The notes below the pieces were generated by a model. The model was not told the DNA's origin. It saw only the letters and a list, made by a program, of their open reading frames with translations, and searched no databases. From the NCBI RefSeq assembly GCF_011762005.1, contig NZ_JAASQU010000003.1, positions 186,001 to 250,000 on the forward strand: DNA of 64,000 nt. The letters run 5' to 3'. A program made the translations under genes and the position numbers. Source of the stretch: Qipengyuania flava (lineage in GTDB: Bacteria > Pseudomonadota > Alphaproteobacteria > Sphingomonadales > Sphingomonadaceae). Shown one piece after another: positions 52,627 to 61,929 of the stretch (position 1 is the stretch's first letter; each line of letters opens with the position of its first letter).

Positions 52627-53604
52627 ATGTCCGCCAAACTCCCCGAAGACGCCGCCAAGCCGCTCGAATTCCTCGTCCGGCACCGGCTGGCCGCCACGCC
52701 GCAGAACTATACGCTGGCCTATGTCGCGTTGAGCGACCCGGGATCGCCGATCGGTCGCGCGGTCGCCGAGATCATCGCCGAAGGGTATCGCATAAAGCAG
52801 GACGAGGCCGACCATATTCTCGAGGCGCATGGCACCACGACCTTCTTCGGCGCCTATGAGCGCAAGAACGGCGAACTGAGCGCGCACCTGCGCCACCAGA
52901 CGATCAAGATCGGCGAACTCGCCTCTTCGGCCGCCGATGCTACGGGTGCACTGGCCCGGGAATTGAGCGAGGAAGCCACCACGCTATCGGGCGGCGGGGC
53001 GGATTCGACCTCGATCGTGGCGCGCATGATCGAGCATTCGCTGCAGGCGCAGGCAAGGCTGACCGCAGCGATGGACGAGGTGAAGACGTTGCGCGAAGAG
53101 CTCGAGGCGGCGCGCAACGATGCGCAGCGCGACGAGCTTACCGGACTTGCCAACCGCCGGGCAATCGATGCGCATCTCGCCGAACTGGCCGAGAAGGGCG
53201 AACCGCGGGTCATCGCGCTGTGCGATATCGACCACTTCAAATCGGTCAACGACCGTTACGGCCACGGGGTCGGCGACCGCGTCATCAAGCTGGTCGCATC
53301 GACGCTCGAAGACGCCTGCACCGCACAATTCGTCGGGCGCTGGGGCGGCGAGGAATTTATCGTGATCATGCCCTCGAGCGACATCGCGGCCGTGATCAAG
53401 CGGCTCAACCAGGCGCGCCAGACGCTGGCCGACACCAAGTTCAAACTGCGCGAGACCGACGAGCCGATGGGGCTCATCTCGTTCTCGGGCGGGGTCGCGC
53501 TGGCGGTGGGCGGCCAGCAAGCCAATGTCACCGCGCTGCAACAGGCGGACAAGGCGCTCTATCGCGCCAAGGACGAGGGCCGCAACTGCATCCTCAGCGC
53601 CTGA
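52627..53604 (+). CDS. GGDEF-domain diguanylate cyclase
   Basis: A 325-residue protein. The C-terminal GGDEF domain (about 165-325) begins DELTGLANRRAID and has the active-site motif GGEEF in GRWGGEEFIVIM, so it should make cyclic di-GMP from GTP. No membrane segments or PAS domain are seen. The N-terminal half is mainly helical with a possible coiled coil at about 135-165. The I-site RxxD is not obvious. It begins 25 bases after gmk, so it may share its transcript. Confidence 0.9.
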   Translation: MSAKLPEDAAKPLEFLVRHRLAATPQNYTLAYVALSDPGSPIGRAVAEIIAEGYRIKQDEADHILEAHGTTTFFGAYERKNGELSAHLRHQTIKIGELASSAADATGALARELSEEATTLSGGGADSTSIVARMIEHSLQAQARLTAAMDEVKTLREELEAARNDAQRDELTGLANRRAIDAHLAELAEKGEPRVIALCDIDHFKSVNDRYGHGVGDRVIKLVASTLEDACTAQFVGRWGGEEFIVIMPSSDIAAVIKRLNQARQTLADTKFKLRETDEPMGLISFSGGVALAVGGQQANVTALQQADKALYRAKDEGRNCILSA

Positions 53605-53650
53605 GGGCAGACCGGCGATGGTAGCCGGGGCCGAAGCCCCGGCCGCCGGA

Positions 53651-54448
53651 TCAATCGTGGCTGGCGAAGTGCGTCGGCAGCAGCGCGTTCACGATGCCCC
53701 CGTCGACAGTCAGCGTTTCGCCGATCGTGTAGTCGCCCGCGCGGCTGGCGAGATAGACTGCCGTACCGCCCATATCGAGCTTGTCGCCCACGCGCTTGCT
53801 GGGGATCCCCGCGGCGCTGGCTTCTTCATGATCGCGGGCAGCACGGTTCATATTCGACGGGAAGGCTCCCGGCGCCAGGCTGGTGACATAGACGTGATCC
53901 TTGACCAGCCGCGCCGCCATGCGCCGCGTCAGGTGGATCAGCGCGGCCTTCGACGCCTGGTAGCTGTAGGTTTCCCACGGATTGACGCGCTGGCCGTCGA
54001 TCGAGGTGATGTTGATCACCTTGCCCGGCTTGTCCGCGCTCGCCCCGGCAATCAGCAGCTTGTGCAGCTTCTGCGTGAGGAAGAAGGGCGTCTTGACGTT
54101 GAGGTCCATGACCTTGTCCCAGCCCGCTTCGGGGAATTCGAGGTAATCGACGCCCCAGGCTGCGCCCGCATTGTTGACGAGGATGTCGAGCTGGCTTTCG
54201 CGGCCCGACAGTTCCTCGACCAGCGCCTCGATCCCCTCGATGGTGGACAGGTCACCCTGGATGCCGATGACGCGGTCGCCCAGTTCGGCGCAGGTTTCCT
54301 CGATTTCGTTGATCTTGCGCGCACTGATGTACACGCGCTCGATCCCAGCCGCGAGGAAGCCCTCGACGATCATTCTGCCGATACCGCGGCTACCGCCGGT
54401 AACCAGCGCGACGCGCCCCTTGAGGCTGAACAGGTCTTCTAGGTTCAT
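53651..54448 (-). CDS. RhlG-like short-chain dehydrogenase/reductase
   Basis: A 265-residue SDR. The cofactor motif TGGSRGIG lies at 18-25, NNAG follows, and the active-site Ser and Tyr-x3-Lys (ITSIDG, then YSYQASKA) are present. The pattern of the last half (LAPGAFPSNMNR and GGTAVYLAS) resembles RhlG-type 3-oxoacyl reductases. ATG 54448 has a GGAG site. It precedes a nested repeat and is followed at higher coordinates by two acyl-CoA dehydrogenases on the same strand. The substrate is probably a beta-ketoacyl thioester. Confidence 0.87.
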   Translation of the reverse strand: MNLEDLFSLKGRVALVTGGSRGIGRMIVEGFLAAGIERVYISARKINEIEETCAELGDRVIGIQGDLSTIEGIEALVEELSGRESQLDILVNNAGAAWGVDYLEFPEAGWDKVMDLNVKTPFFLTQKLHKLLIAGASADKPGKVINITSIDGQRVNPWETYSYQASKAALIHLTRRMAARLVKDHVYVTSLAPGAFPSNMNRAARDHEEASAAGIPSKRVGDKLDMGGTAVYLASRAGDYTIGETLTVDGGIVNALLPTHFASHD

Positions 54449-54465
54449 TCGATTTTCTCCCACTT

Positions 54466-54546
54466 CAGTCATTGCGAGGAGCCGCAGGCGACGCGGCACT
54501 CCATAGTGCCGCTCCCTGAATTGCTTCGCTTCGCTCGCAATGACTG
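54466..54546. repeat. Nested 81-base palindromic element (MITE/REP-like)
   Basis: CAGTCATTGCGA (54466-54477) and TCGCAATGACTG (54535-54546) are perfect 12-base terminal inverted repeats. Inside them GCGGCACT (54493-54500) and AGTGCCGC (54505-54512) form a perfect inner hairpin. The element lies in the gap between the RhlG-like SDR and the first acyl-CoA dehydrogenase. Confidence 0.7.
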
Positions 54547-54567
54547 GGTTTGGTACTGGTCCTGGTT

Positions 54568-55707
54568 CTAGTAGCCGCTGAGCTCCGCGACGCGGCCGGT
54601 GTGATAGTACTGGTCACCAAGGAACTCCTGCAGCGCGCGATCGCGCTTCATGTAGAGCCCGATGTCGTATTCGTCGGTCATTCCGATGCCGCCGTGCATC
54701 TGCACGCCTTCGCGCACTGCCAGACCGGCGACCTTGGCGACCTTCGCCTTGGCAACCGAAGCCATCAGGTCGGCCTTCTCGCTACCGCCATCAACCAGTT
54801 GCGCGGCCTTGATGGTAACCGCACGCGCGATCTCGACCTCGGAATAGAGGTGCGAGGCGCGGTGCTGCAGCGCCTGGAACTCGCCGATCACCTTGCCGAA
54901 CTGCTTGCGTTGCCGGAGGTAGTCGACGGTCATGTCCATCGCGCCGCGCGCGACGCCGACGCCTTCTGCGGCCGAACCGACACGGCCCGCCACCAGCATG
55001 GCGTCGAGCACCTCGCGCCCGCCGTCGACTTCGCCGATCACGGCATCGCCGTCGAGCTCGACGCCGTCGAAGGTAATGTGGCTGGCCATCGAGCTGTCGA
55101 CGAGACGGACGCTGTCGTGGCTCATGCCGGCGGCATCCTGCGGCACGGCGAACAGCGTGACGCCGTCGCGGTCGCTATCGCTGCCCGAAGTGCGGGCCGC
55201 CACCACGATCATCTCGCTGCTGGCGCCATAGATTACGAAGTCCTTCTTGCCCGAAAGCTTGAAGCCGTTGCCCGATTTCTCGGCCTTGCAGCCGATGGTT
55301 TCGGGGCGGTGCTTGCGGCCTTCGTCGATCGCGACGCCATAGACTTTCTCGCCCGACAGGAGGCTGGGGAGCCAACGCCCCTTCACGTCATTGCTGCCGT
55401 GCTTGAGCGCGGTCGCGGCCAGCACCGAGGAGGACAGGAACGGCGAAGGCGTGAGGTTGCGGCCGATTTCCTCGAGCACGATATTCGCCTCGACCTGGCC
55501 CATGCCCAGCCCGCCATCGTCTTCGTCCACCAATATGCCGGTGAACCCCATTTCGGCGAATTGCTGCCACAGGCCGTGGCCGAAACCATCCTTGCAGTCG
55601 CGGTCGCGCCAGTGGCGCAGCTGGTTCTTGATCGAACCTTCCTCGGCCATGAACTGGCCAGCGGTATCGGCCAGCATCGTCTGGTCGTCGTCGTAGTAAA
55701 GAGGCAT
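54568..55707 (-). CDS. Acyl-CoA dehydrogenase, subunit of a probable two-gene enzyme
   Basis: A 379-residue flavoprotein of the acyl-CoA dehydrogenase family. FAD and substrate features include FMAEEGSIKNQLRHW (N-terminal helices), KKDFVIYGASSEMIVVAART and EGVQMHGGIGMTDEYDIGLY near the end. The start lies 3 bases after the stop of the second dehydrogenase, a spacing seen for heterotetrameric (alpha2-beta2) dehydrogenases of sterol or side-chain metabolism. Whether it holds the catalytic base is not decided. The RhlG-like SDR lies downstream. Confidence 0.9.
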   Translation of the reverse strand: MPLYYDDDQTMLADTAGQFMAEEGSIKNQLRHWRDRDCKDGFGHGLWQQFAEMGFTGILVDEDDGGLGMGQVEANIVLEEIGRNLTPSPFLSSSVLAATALKHGSNDVKGRWLPSLLSGEKVYGVAIDEGRKHRPETIGCKAEKSGNGFKLSGKKDFVIYGASSEMIVVAARTSGSDSDRDGVTLFAVPQDAAGMSHDSVRLVDSSMASHITFDGVELDGDAVIGEVDGGREVLDAMLVAGRVGSAAEGVGVARGAMDMTVDYLRQRKQFGKVIGEFQALQHRASHLYSEVEIARAVTIKAAQLVDGGSEKADLMASVAKAKVAKVAGLAVREGVQMHGGIGMTDEYDIGLYMKRDRALQEFLGDQYYHTGRVAELSGY

Positions 55708-55710
55708 CGA

Positions 55711-56895
55711 TCAGGCTCCCGGCAGGTCGAGGATACGCTTGGAAATGACGTTGAGCATGACTTCGGACGTGCCGCCCTCGATGCTGTTCGCCTTGGTCCG
55801 CAGCCAGTTGCGCGAGGGCTTGCCGCCGCTCGTCTCCTCGCTCTCCCATTCCAGCGCGTGGCTGCCTCCGGCGGCCATCATCAGTTCGTGGCGCCGCTTG
55901 TTCAGCTCGGTGCCCGCATATTTCATCATGTTCGGCTGTGCGGGATGCGCCTTGCCAACCTTGATCTCGTCGAGGAACTTCTCCCCCATCGCGCCATAGG
56001 CCAGCGCATCGACGTCGAACTGCGCCAGCTCGGCGCGCAGAACCGGATCGATGGCACCATTGGCGCGGGCCAGCGCGGCGCCGATCGTGCCGGTGTTGCC
56101 GCCGTCGGCGCCCGAGATCATCTCGCGCTCGTGGCCGAGCAAATATTTCGCCACGTCCCAGCCGCGGTTCACCTCGCCGACCTGGGCGGGCACGTCCTCG
56201 CCATAGCTCTTGGGCACCTTCACGTCGTCGAAGAAGGTCTCGCAGAACGGGCTGTTGCCGCTGATCAGCAGGATCGGCTTGGTCGACACGCCTGCGCTGG
56301 CCATGTCGTAAAGCATGAAGGTGATGCCCTGGTACTTGTTATCCTTGTCGGTGCGGACAAGGCAGAAGATCCAGTCGGCCTTGTCGGCATAGGAGGTCCA
56401 GATCTTCTGGCCGTTGACCACCCAGTGGTCGCCCTTGTCTTCGCCGAAAGTCTGCAGGCTCACCAGATCCGAGCCCGAACCCGGTTCCGAATAGCCCTGG
56501 CACCAGCGGATTTCACCGCGCGCGATCTCGTTCAGAAAACGCTGTTTCTGGCCTTCGGTGCCGAAATGCAGCAGCGCCGGCCCGAGCATCCAGATGCCGA
56601 AGCTCGACAGCGGCGGACGCGCATTGATCGCGGCCATTTCCTCGCGCAGCACCTTGGCCTGCGCGGGCGAGAGCCCCGCCCCGCCATAATCCCTGGGCCA
56701 TGCGGGCACGGTATAGCCCTTGTCGCGGCAGGCCTCGAACCACGCCTTCTGCGCGTCGGATTTGAAGGTCGCGTTGCGGCCGCCCCAGTAGATGTCGTCT
56801 TCGTCGCGGACGGGTTCGCGCATTTCGGGCGGGCAGTTGGCTTCGAGCCATGCGCGCGTTTCCGCGCGGAAGGCTTCCAGGTCGCTGTCGGACAT
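55711..56895 (-). CDS. Acyl-CoA dehydrogenase, partner subunit
   Basis: A 394-residue acyl-CoA dehydrogenase. It opens DSDLEAFRAETRAWLEANCPPE, has RWCQGYSEPGSGSDLVSLQT and VNGQKIWTSYADKADW in the middle (FAD-binding face), and ends IEGGTSEVMLNVISKRIL. The start at 56895 faces the SDR at 57075 across a 179-base region with TTGACG- and ACGTCA-type half-sites. Its stop is 3 bases from the next dehydrogenase gene, so the two are probably co-translated. Confidence 0.92.
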   Translation of the reverse strand: MSDSDLEAFRAETRAWLEANCPPEMREPVRDEDDIYWGGRNATFKSDAQKAWFEACRDKGYTVPAWPRDYGGAGLSPAQAKVLREEMAAINARPPLSSFGIWMLGPALLHFGTEGQKQRFLNEIARGEIRWCQGYSEPGSGSDLVSLQTFGEDKGDHWVVNGQKIWTSYADKADWIFCLVRTDKDNKYQGITFMLYDMASAGVSTKPILLISGNSPFCETFFDDVKVPKSYGEDVPAQVGEVNRGWDVAKYLLGHEREMISGADGGNTGTIGAALARANGAIDPVLRAELAQFDVDALAYGAMGEKFLDEIKVGKAHPAQPNMMKYAGTELNKRRHELMMAAGGSHALEWESEETSGGKPSRNWLRTKANSIEGGTSEVMLNVISKRILDLPGA

Positions 56896-56930
56896 ATGCC
56901 GGATCCTCTCTCTTTTAAAACAGCGGTATG

Positions 56931-57006
56931 TTGACGCTTACGTTAGGGTGATTCGCCCCACCTGTGCAAGACCAGTCGAGACGACCCGCATTGCCGTAAC
57001 GTCAGC
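56931..57006. promoter_or_regulatory. Two related half-sites between divergent fatty-acid genes
   Basis: TTGACGCTTACGTTAG (56931-56946) and GTAACGTCAGC (56996-57006) have a shared TGACG/ACGTTA core in opposite directions. They lie between the divergent starts at 56895 and 57075. They resemble the operators of fatty-acid or branched-chain regulators (LiuR, PsrA or FadR types), but no regulator is adjacent. Confidence 0.45.
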
Positions 57007-57074
57007 CGGAATTCGTTGACGCGCGGCCTCGCTGGCCTAAGCTGACGGCGGAGAAATTCGGGGAGAGAGTAGGG

Positions 57075-57953
57075 ATGCGATTCTCGGGCAGGACCGTGAT
57101 CGTCACGGGTGCCGCGTCGGGTATCGGCGCTGCTGCGACAGCATTGTTCGCACGCGAAGGCGCGACCGTCTATGCGAGCGATATCGATGTCGAGGGAGGC
57201 ACGGCACTGGCCGCCGCCACCGAGGGCGAGGTCCGTTTCGCCGAATGCGATGTCTGCGAACCCGCCGCGATCAAGGCGCTGATGGATCGCGCTGCCGAGG
57301 AGACCGGCGGCATCGACACCTTGTTCAACAATGCAGGTGCGGGCGGCGCCCGCGAAAGCATCGACGAGATCGAACCCGAGGACTGGGACCGGACGATGGA
57401 CCTGCTGCTGCGTTCAGTCGCGATGGGCATTCGTTACGCCGCGCCGCATATGAAGGGCCGCCCGAGCACCAAGACCGGGGGGGCGAGCATCGTCAACGTC
57501 TCGAGCGTCGCGGCCGTCGGTCCGGGCTATTCGCCCACCGCCTATGCCATCGCCAAGGCCGGCGTGCTGCATCTGACCAAATGCGCCGCGACCGATCTCG
57601 CGCAGCACGGCATCCGCGTGAACGCGGTCCAGCCGGGCTTCATCAACACGAACATCTTCACCGCTTCGCTCGAGATACCCGATGCGGTCAAAGACCAGGC
57701 GAAGGCGATGATCGCGCAGATGTCTTCCAACGCGCAGCCGGTGGCACGCGGCGGCCAGCCCGACGATATCGCCAATGCGGTGGCCTTCCTTGCGAGCGAG
57801 GAGGCGGGCTTCATGACCGGCGCCTCGATGATTGTCGACGGCGGCATCACGCTGGGTCCGCGGCATAGCTGGGACCCCGAGGAAGCGGGTGCATTCGAAG
57901 CGCTGACGGCGCTGGAAGAACAGGTGAAAGCGGCGGCGCAGCAGACCACCTGA
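57075..57953 (+). CDS. Short-chain dehydrogenase/reductase
   Basis: A 292-residue SDR of the classical type. The cofactor site TGAASGIG is at 12-19, NNAG at about 89-92, and the active site has SVAAVG (Ser) with YAIAK (Tyr and Lys). A C-terminal tail of 25 residues beyond the fold is unusual. GGGGAGAGAG precedes the ATG. Its stop overlaps the next gene by one base (TGATG), so it is coupled to the transporter. In the context of CoA-thioester genes it may act on 3- or 4-hydroxyacyl substrates; this is inferred. Confidence 0.88.
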   Translation: MRFSGRTVIVTGAASGIGAAATALFAREGATVYASDIDVEGGTALAAATEGEVRFAECDVCEPAAIKALMDRAAEETGGIDTLFNNAGAGGARESIDEIEPEDWDRTMDLLLRSVAMGIRYAAPHMKGRPSTKTGGASIVNVSSVAAVGPGYSPTAYAIAKAGVLHLTKCAATDLAQHGIRVNAVQPGFINTNIFTASLEIPDAVKDQAKAMIAQMSSNAQPVARGGQPDDIANAVAFLASEEAGFMTGASMIVDGGITLGPRHSWDPEEAGAFEALTALEEQVKAAAQQTT

Positions 57954-59425
57954 TGCCTTTCGTCACCGGTCCCCTCCCCCAGCGCCTCAAGCTGGTCCAC
58001 GGCTTCGGCGCGGTGGCCTTCGGCGTGAAGGACAGCGGGTTCAGCTTTTTCCTGCTGCCATTCTACAACCTCGTGCTCGGGGTCGATGCCGGCACGGTGG
58101 GCGCCGCGCTGGCCACTGCACTGGTGATTGATGCGATCGTCGACCCGCTGATCGGCCATTTTTCCGACCGCACCTATACCCGCTGGGGCCGCCGCTTACC
58201 CTGGCTCTACCTCGCCCCGTGGCCGCTGGCACTGCTGTGGACGATGCTGTGGTCCCCGCCCTTCACCGGGACACCCGGTTTCTGGGACATCGTCGCGCTG
58301 GCCGTAGGCGTGCGACTGCTGCTGTCCGCCTGCGAAGTCCCCTCGGTCAGCCTCGTGCCCGAAATCACCGACGATTACGACGATCGCACCACGCTGTTCC
58401 GCTATCGCTTCCTGTCGGGCTGGCTCGGCGGCCTGCTGATGATGGTGCTGTCGTTCACCGTGTTCCTCCCCACTCCCGCATCGCAGCTACAGCCCGAAGG
58501 CTATGCCAGCTACGGCCTGTTCGGCGCTGCGCTGATGGTGCTGGCGGTGGTCGGATCGGCGGCGGCGCAGCACCGGATCGTGGCGCAATTGCCCGAACGG
58601 CGACCCCCGCCCTTTTCGATCACCGGCGCGTTTGCCGAAATCTTCGATGCCTTCCGCGAGAAGGCCTTCGTCATTTTCGCGCTGGGCGGGCTGGCCGCCT
58701 ATGTGCTGCAGGGCATGACCTTTTCGATCACGCAATATGTGAACCTCTATGTCTGGCGGTTCTCCGAACTTGCTTTCCAGCTCTATCCCGCGGTCCTGTT
58801 CCTGTCCGTGCTGCTGATGTTCGTGATCGTGGGCCCGTTGCACCGCAAATGGGGCAAGCCGCGCTCCGCAGCGGGCGGTGCGATCGTCGGCATGGCATTC
58901 TATTGCAGCCCCTACGCGCTGTACCAGGCGGGCGCTTGGCCCGATCCCGGATCGACCGCCTCGACCGGGCTGCTCTACGCCTTCCTGATCTGTGCCAATA
59001 CTGCCAGCGTGGTGTCGATCATCTCGGCCACCTCGATGGTCGCCGAAATCGTCGAGGCTTACGAGGAACGCACCGGCCAGCGCGCCGAAGGCACGTTCTA
59101 TGCGGGCAACTGGCTGGTGCAGAAATGCGCCACCGGCGGCGGCATCCTGCTCACCAGCCTGATCGTCCAGTCGATCGATCTCGCCCCGGGCACGCCGCAG
59201 GCCGATGTCGCGCCCGAAACCGTTACCCAGCTGGTCTGGCTGTTCATGCTGACCGCGGCGGCGCTGGCCCTGATCGCGGCCTACTGGCTCGCCCGTTTCC
59301 CGATCTCGCGCGAACAGCACGAGGCGCGCGTCGCCGCGCGCGGCGCGCGCGCACCGCAACCCCAGTCCGATCCGCTTGACGAGGCGGTCCGGGCCGATCC
59401 CGACGCACACACGATTACACCCTGA
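57953..59425 (+). CDS. GPH-family (glycoside-pentoside-hexuronide) MFS transporter
   Basis: A 490-residue transporter with about 12 membrane segments. IDAIVDPLIGHFSDRTYTRWGRRLPWLY carries the GPH-type loop motif between helices 2 and 3, with DRT and WGRR. Members move sugars or sugar acids with cations, but members near acyl-CoA genes are often of unknown substrate. It overlaps the SDR by one base and precedes the ACAD11-like gene by 84 bases. The family is secure, the cargo open. Confidence 0.87.
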   Translation: MPFVTGPLPQRLKLVHGFGAVAFGVKDSGFSFFLLPFYNLVLGVDAGTVGAALATALVIDAIVDPLIGHFSDRTYTRWGRRLPWLYLAPWPLALLWTMLWSPPFTGTPGFWDIVALAVGVRLLLSACEVPSVSLVPEITDDYDDRTTLFRYRFLSGWLGGLLMMVLSFTVFLPTPASQLQPEGYASYGLFGAALMVLAVVGSAAAQHRIVAQLPERRPPPFSITGAFAEIFDAFREKAFVIFALGGLAAYVLQGMTFSITQYVNLYVWRFSELAFQLYPAVLFLSVLLMFVIVGPLHRKWGKPRSAAGGAIVGMAFYCSPYALYQAGAWPDPGSTASTGLLYAFLICANTASVVSIISATSMVAEIVEAYEERTGQRAEGTFYAGNWLVQKCATGGGILLTSLIVQSIDLAPGTPQADVAPETVTQLVWLFMLTAAALALIAAYWLARFPISREQHEARVAARGARAPQPQSDPLDEAVRADPDAHTITP

Positions 59426-59509
59426 ACCCGGCGCAGGGGCTTGGCGGGACGCGTTGCTTCTGCCAGTTTCACGCCGAAACCGAATTGAGAGAGAAGAGGA
59501 TAGCCGAAG

Positions 59510-60844
59510 ATGGATTTCCAACCGACAGAACGGCAAGCATACTGGCGCGACCGGGTGAAGAACTTCATCGAGGACCACGTCCGCCCCGCGGTGCCGACCT
59601 ACAAGGCGCAGGATGCCGAAGGCGACCGCTGGAAGGTCATCCCCGTGGTCGAGGAACTGAAGGCCAAGGCCAAGAAGGAAGGCATCTGGAACCTCTTCAT
59701 GCCGCCGCGCAATGACGGGCACCACCATGTCGAGGAAAGCTTCGAATTCGAAGGTCCCGGCCTCACCAATCTGGAATATGCGCTGTGCGCCGAGGAAATG
59801 GGCCGCATCGGTTTTGCTTCGGAAGTGTTCAACTGCTCCGCCCCCGACACCGGCAATATGGAGGTGTTCCACCGCTACGGGACGCGCGCACAGAAGGACA
59901 AGTGGCTGACGCCGCTGATGAACGGGGAAATCCGTTCGGCCTTCCTGATGACCGAACCCTATACCGCGAGCTCGGACGCCACCAATATCGAGTGCCGCAT
60001 CGAACGCGACGGCGATGAATATGTCATCAACGGACGCAAATGGTGGTCATCGGGCGTGGGCGATCCGCGCTGCAAGGTCGCGATCGTGATGGGCAAGACC
60101 GATTTCTCGGCGGGCCGCCATGCCGCGCAATCGATGATCCTGATGCCGATGGATGCGCCCGGCGTGAACATCCTGCGCCACCTTCCCGTGTTCGGCTATG
60201 ACGATGCGCCGCACGGCCACATGGAAGTCGAACTCAAGGACGTGCGCGTTCCGGTCGACAACATGCTGCTGGGCGAAGGTCGCGGCTTCGAGATCGCGCA
60301 GGGCCGCCTCGGCCCGGGCCGTATCCACCACTGCATGCGCACCATCGGCGTCGCCGAGGAAGCGTTGCACAAGATGTGCAAGCGCCTTCAGGAACGCGAA
60401 GCCTTCGGCAAGCCGATCTACAAGCACTCGGTTTGGGAAGAGCGCGTCGCGCAGGCGCGGATCGACATCGACATGACCCGCCTGCTGTGCCTCAAGGCCG
60501 CCGACATGATGGACAAGGTCGGCAACAAGGCGGCCAAGCAGGAAATCGCGATGATCAAGGTCCAAGCGCCCAACATGGCGTTGCGGATCATCGACAATGC
60601 GATCCAGGCGCATGGCGGCGGCGGCGTAAGCGACGATTACGGTCTCGCCAATGCCTATGCCCACCAGCGTACGCTGCGGCTCGCCGATGGCCCCGACGAG
60701 GTCCACGCGCGCTCGATCGCACGGATGGAATTCGCCAAGCACCTGCCCGAGGAAGGGCCCAGCGCCAATGCGCTGCGCGACGGCAAGGCGCCCAATGCCG
60801 GCAATGACAGCCTCAGCTCGGGCGACATGGGGGCCACGCGCTGA
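59510..60844 (+). CDS. ACAD11-like acyl-CoA dehydrogenase
   Basis: A 444-residue acyl-CoA dehydrogenase of the group found in the mammalian fusion enzymes ACAD10 and ACAD11. [13 protein letters not shown] (265-277) and [11 protein letters not shown] (389-399) are hallmarks of that group, and [18 protein letters not shown] is the C-terminal FAD face. In ACAD10/11 the kinase and dehydrogenase parts turn 4-hydroxyacyl-CoA into 2-enoyl-CoA through a phosphorylated intermediate. Here the kinase is a separate gene at 61929-63008. Its stop overlaps the next ATG (TGATG). The reaction is inferred from the family and the kinase. Confidence 0.92.
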   Translation: MDFQPTERQAYWRDRVKNFIEDHVRPAVPTYKAQDAEGDRWKVIPVVEELKAKAKKEGIWNLFMPPRNDGHHHVEESFEFEGPGLTNLEYALCAEEMGRIGFASEVFNCSAPDTGNMEVFHRYGTRAQKDKWLTPLMNGEIRSAFLMTEPYTASSDATNIECRIERDGDEYVINGRKWWSSGVGDPRCKVAIVMGKTDFSAGRHAAQSMILMPMDAPGVNILRHLPVFGYDDAPHGHMEVELKDVRVPVDNMLLGEGRGFEIAQGRLGPGRIHHCMRTIGVAEEALHKMCKRLQEREAFGKPIYKHSVWEERVAQARIDIDMTRLLCLKAADMMDKVGNKAAKQEIAMIKVQAPNMALRIIDNAIQAHGGGGVSDDYGLANAYAHQRTLRLADGPDEVHARSIARMEFAKHLPEEGPSANALRDGKAPNAGNDSLSSGDMGATR

Positions 60845-61929
60845 TGGCGAAGGCGGCAATCCTCGAACAGGTCGGCGGCCTCACCATCGGTGAAGTCGAG
60901 CTGGCCGATCCCGCCCCGCACGAGGTGCTGATCGACACCAAGGCCTGCGGCCTGTGCCACTCGGACCTGCACTTCATCGACGGTGCTTATCCGCACCCGC
61001 TGCCGGCCATCCCGGGCCATGAGGCGGCGGGCGTGGTGCGCGCCGTCGGCAGCGAAGTGAAGACCGTGAAGCCGGGCGATCACGTGGTCTCCTGCCTGTC
61101 CGCCTTCTGTGGTCACTGCGAATTCTGCGTGACCGGCCGGATGGCCTTGTGTCTCGGCGGCGATACCCGCCGCGCGCAGACCGCCGCGCCGCGCATCACA
61201 CGCAATGGCGGCGAACTCGTGGCGCAGATGCTCAACCTGTCGGCCTTTGCCGACCAGATGCTGATCCACGAACATGCCTGCGTCGCGATCGACAAGGACA
61301 TGCCGCTCGACCGCGCGGCAGTGATCGGCTGCGCGGTGACCACCGGCGCGGGGGCGATCTTCAACGCCTGTTCGGTCGTGCCGGGCGAAACCGTGGCGGT
61401 GATCGGCTGCGGCGGCGTGGGACTGGCGACGGTCAATGCCGCCAAGATCGCCGGCGCGGGCAAGGTGATCGCGATCGACCCGCTGGCGGAAAAACGCCAG
61501 CTGGCCGAAGTGCTTGGCGCGACGCATACGGTCGACGCCATGGCCGACGACGCGGTCGAACAGGTGATGAAGATCACCGGCGGCGGCGTGCACCACGCGA
61601 TCGAGGCGGTCGGCCGGCAGGCGTCCGCCGATCTCGCGGTCAAGGTGCTGCGCCGTGGCGGGACAGCCACGATCCTCGGCATGATGCCGCTCGACTGCAA
61701 GGTCGGGCTCGGCGCGATGGACCTGCTGTCGGGCAAGAAGCTGCAGGGCGCGATCATGGGAATGAACCATTTCCCCGTCGATCTGCCGCGGCTGGTCGAT
61801 TTCTACCTGCGCGGCCTGCTCGATCTCGACACGATCATTGCCGAACGCATCCCGTTGGAAAAGATCAACGAAGGCTTCGAGAAGATGAAACAGGGCACGT
61901 CCGCCCGCAGCGTGGTGGTGTTCGACTGA
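60844..61929 (+). CDS. Zinc-dependent alcohol dehydrogenase (Zn-ADH family)
   Basis: A 361-residue NAD-linked medium-chain alcohol dehydrogenase. Catalytic zinc ligands are Cys38 (GLCHSD) and His59 (PGHEAAG) with Glu60; structural zinc cysteines are 89, 92, 95 and 103; the NAD site GCGGVG is near 196-201. It overlaps the ACAD11-like gene and the kinase gene by one base each, so the three are coupled. It may oxidise a hydroxyl of the same acyl substrate or handle an aldehyde product. It is more like the class III enzyme than the short-chain type. Confidence 0.92.
   Translation: MAKAAILEQVGGLTIGEVELADPAPHEVLIDTKACGLCHSDLHFIDGAYPHPLPAIPGHEAAGVVRAVGSEVKTVKPGDHVVSCLSAFCGHCEFCVTGRMALCLGGDTRRAQTAAPRITRNGGELVAQMLNLSAFADQMLIHEHACVAIDKDMPLDRAAVIGCAVTTGAGAIFNACSVVPGETVAVIGCGGVGLATVNAAKIAGAGKVIAIDPLAEKRQLAEVLGATHTVDAMADDAVEQVMKITGGGVHHAIEAVGRQASADLAVKVLRRGGTATILGMMPLDCKVGLGAMDLLSGKKLQGAIMGMNHFPVDLPRLVDFYLRGLLDLDTIIAERIPLEKINEGFEKMKQGTSARSVVVFD

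Noticed and set aside
54550-56934. Long open frame (794 codons) on the plus strand opposite the two acyl-CoA dehydrogenases
   Set aside because: The composition is that of an antisense GC-rich frame; no domain is seen and it covers two well-supported genes.
61149-61928. Arginine-rich extension in front of the kinase gene
   Set aside because: It reads through the alcohol dehydrogenase in another frame; the TGATG overlap at 61929 gives the true start.
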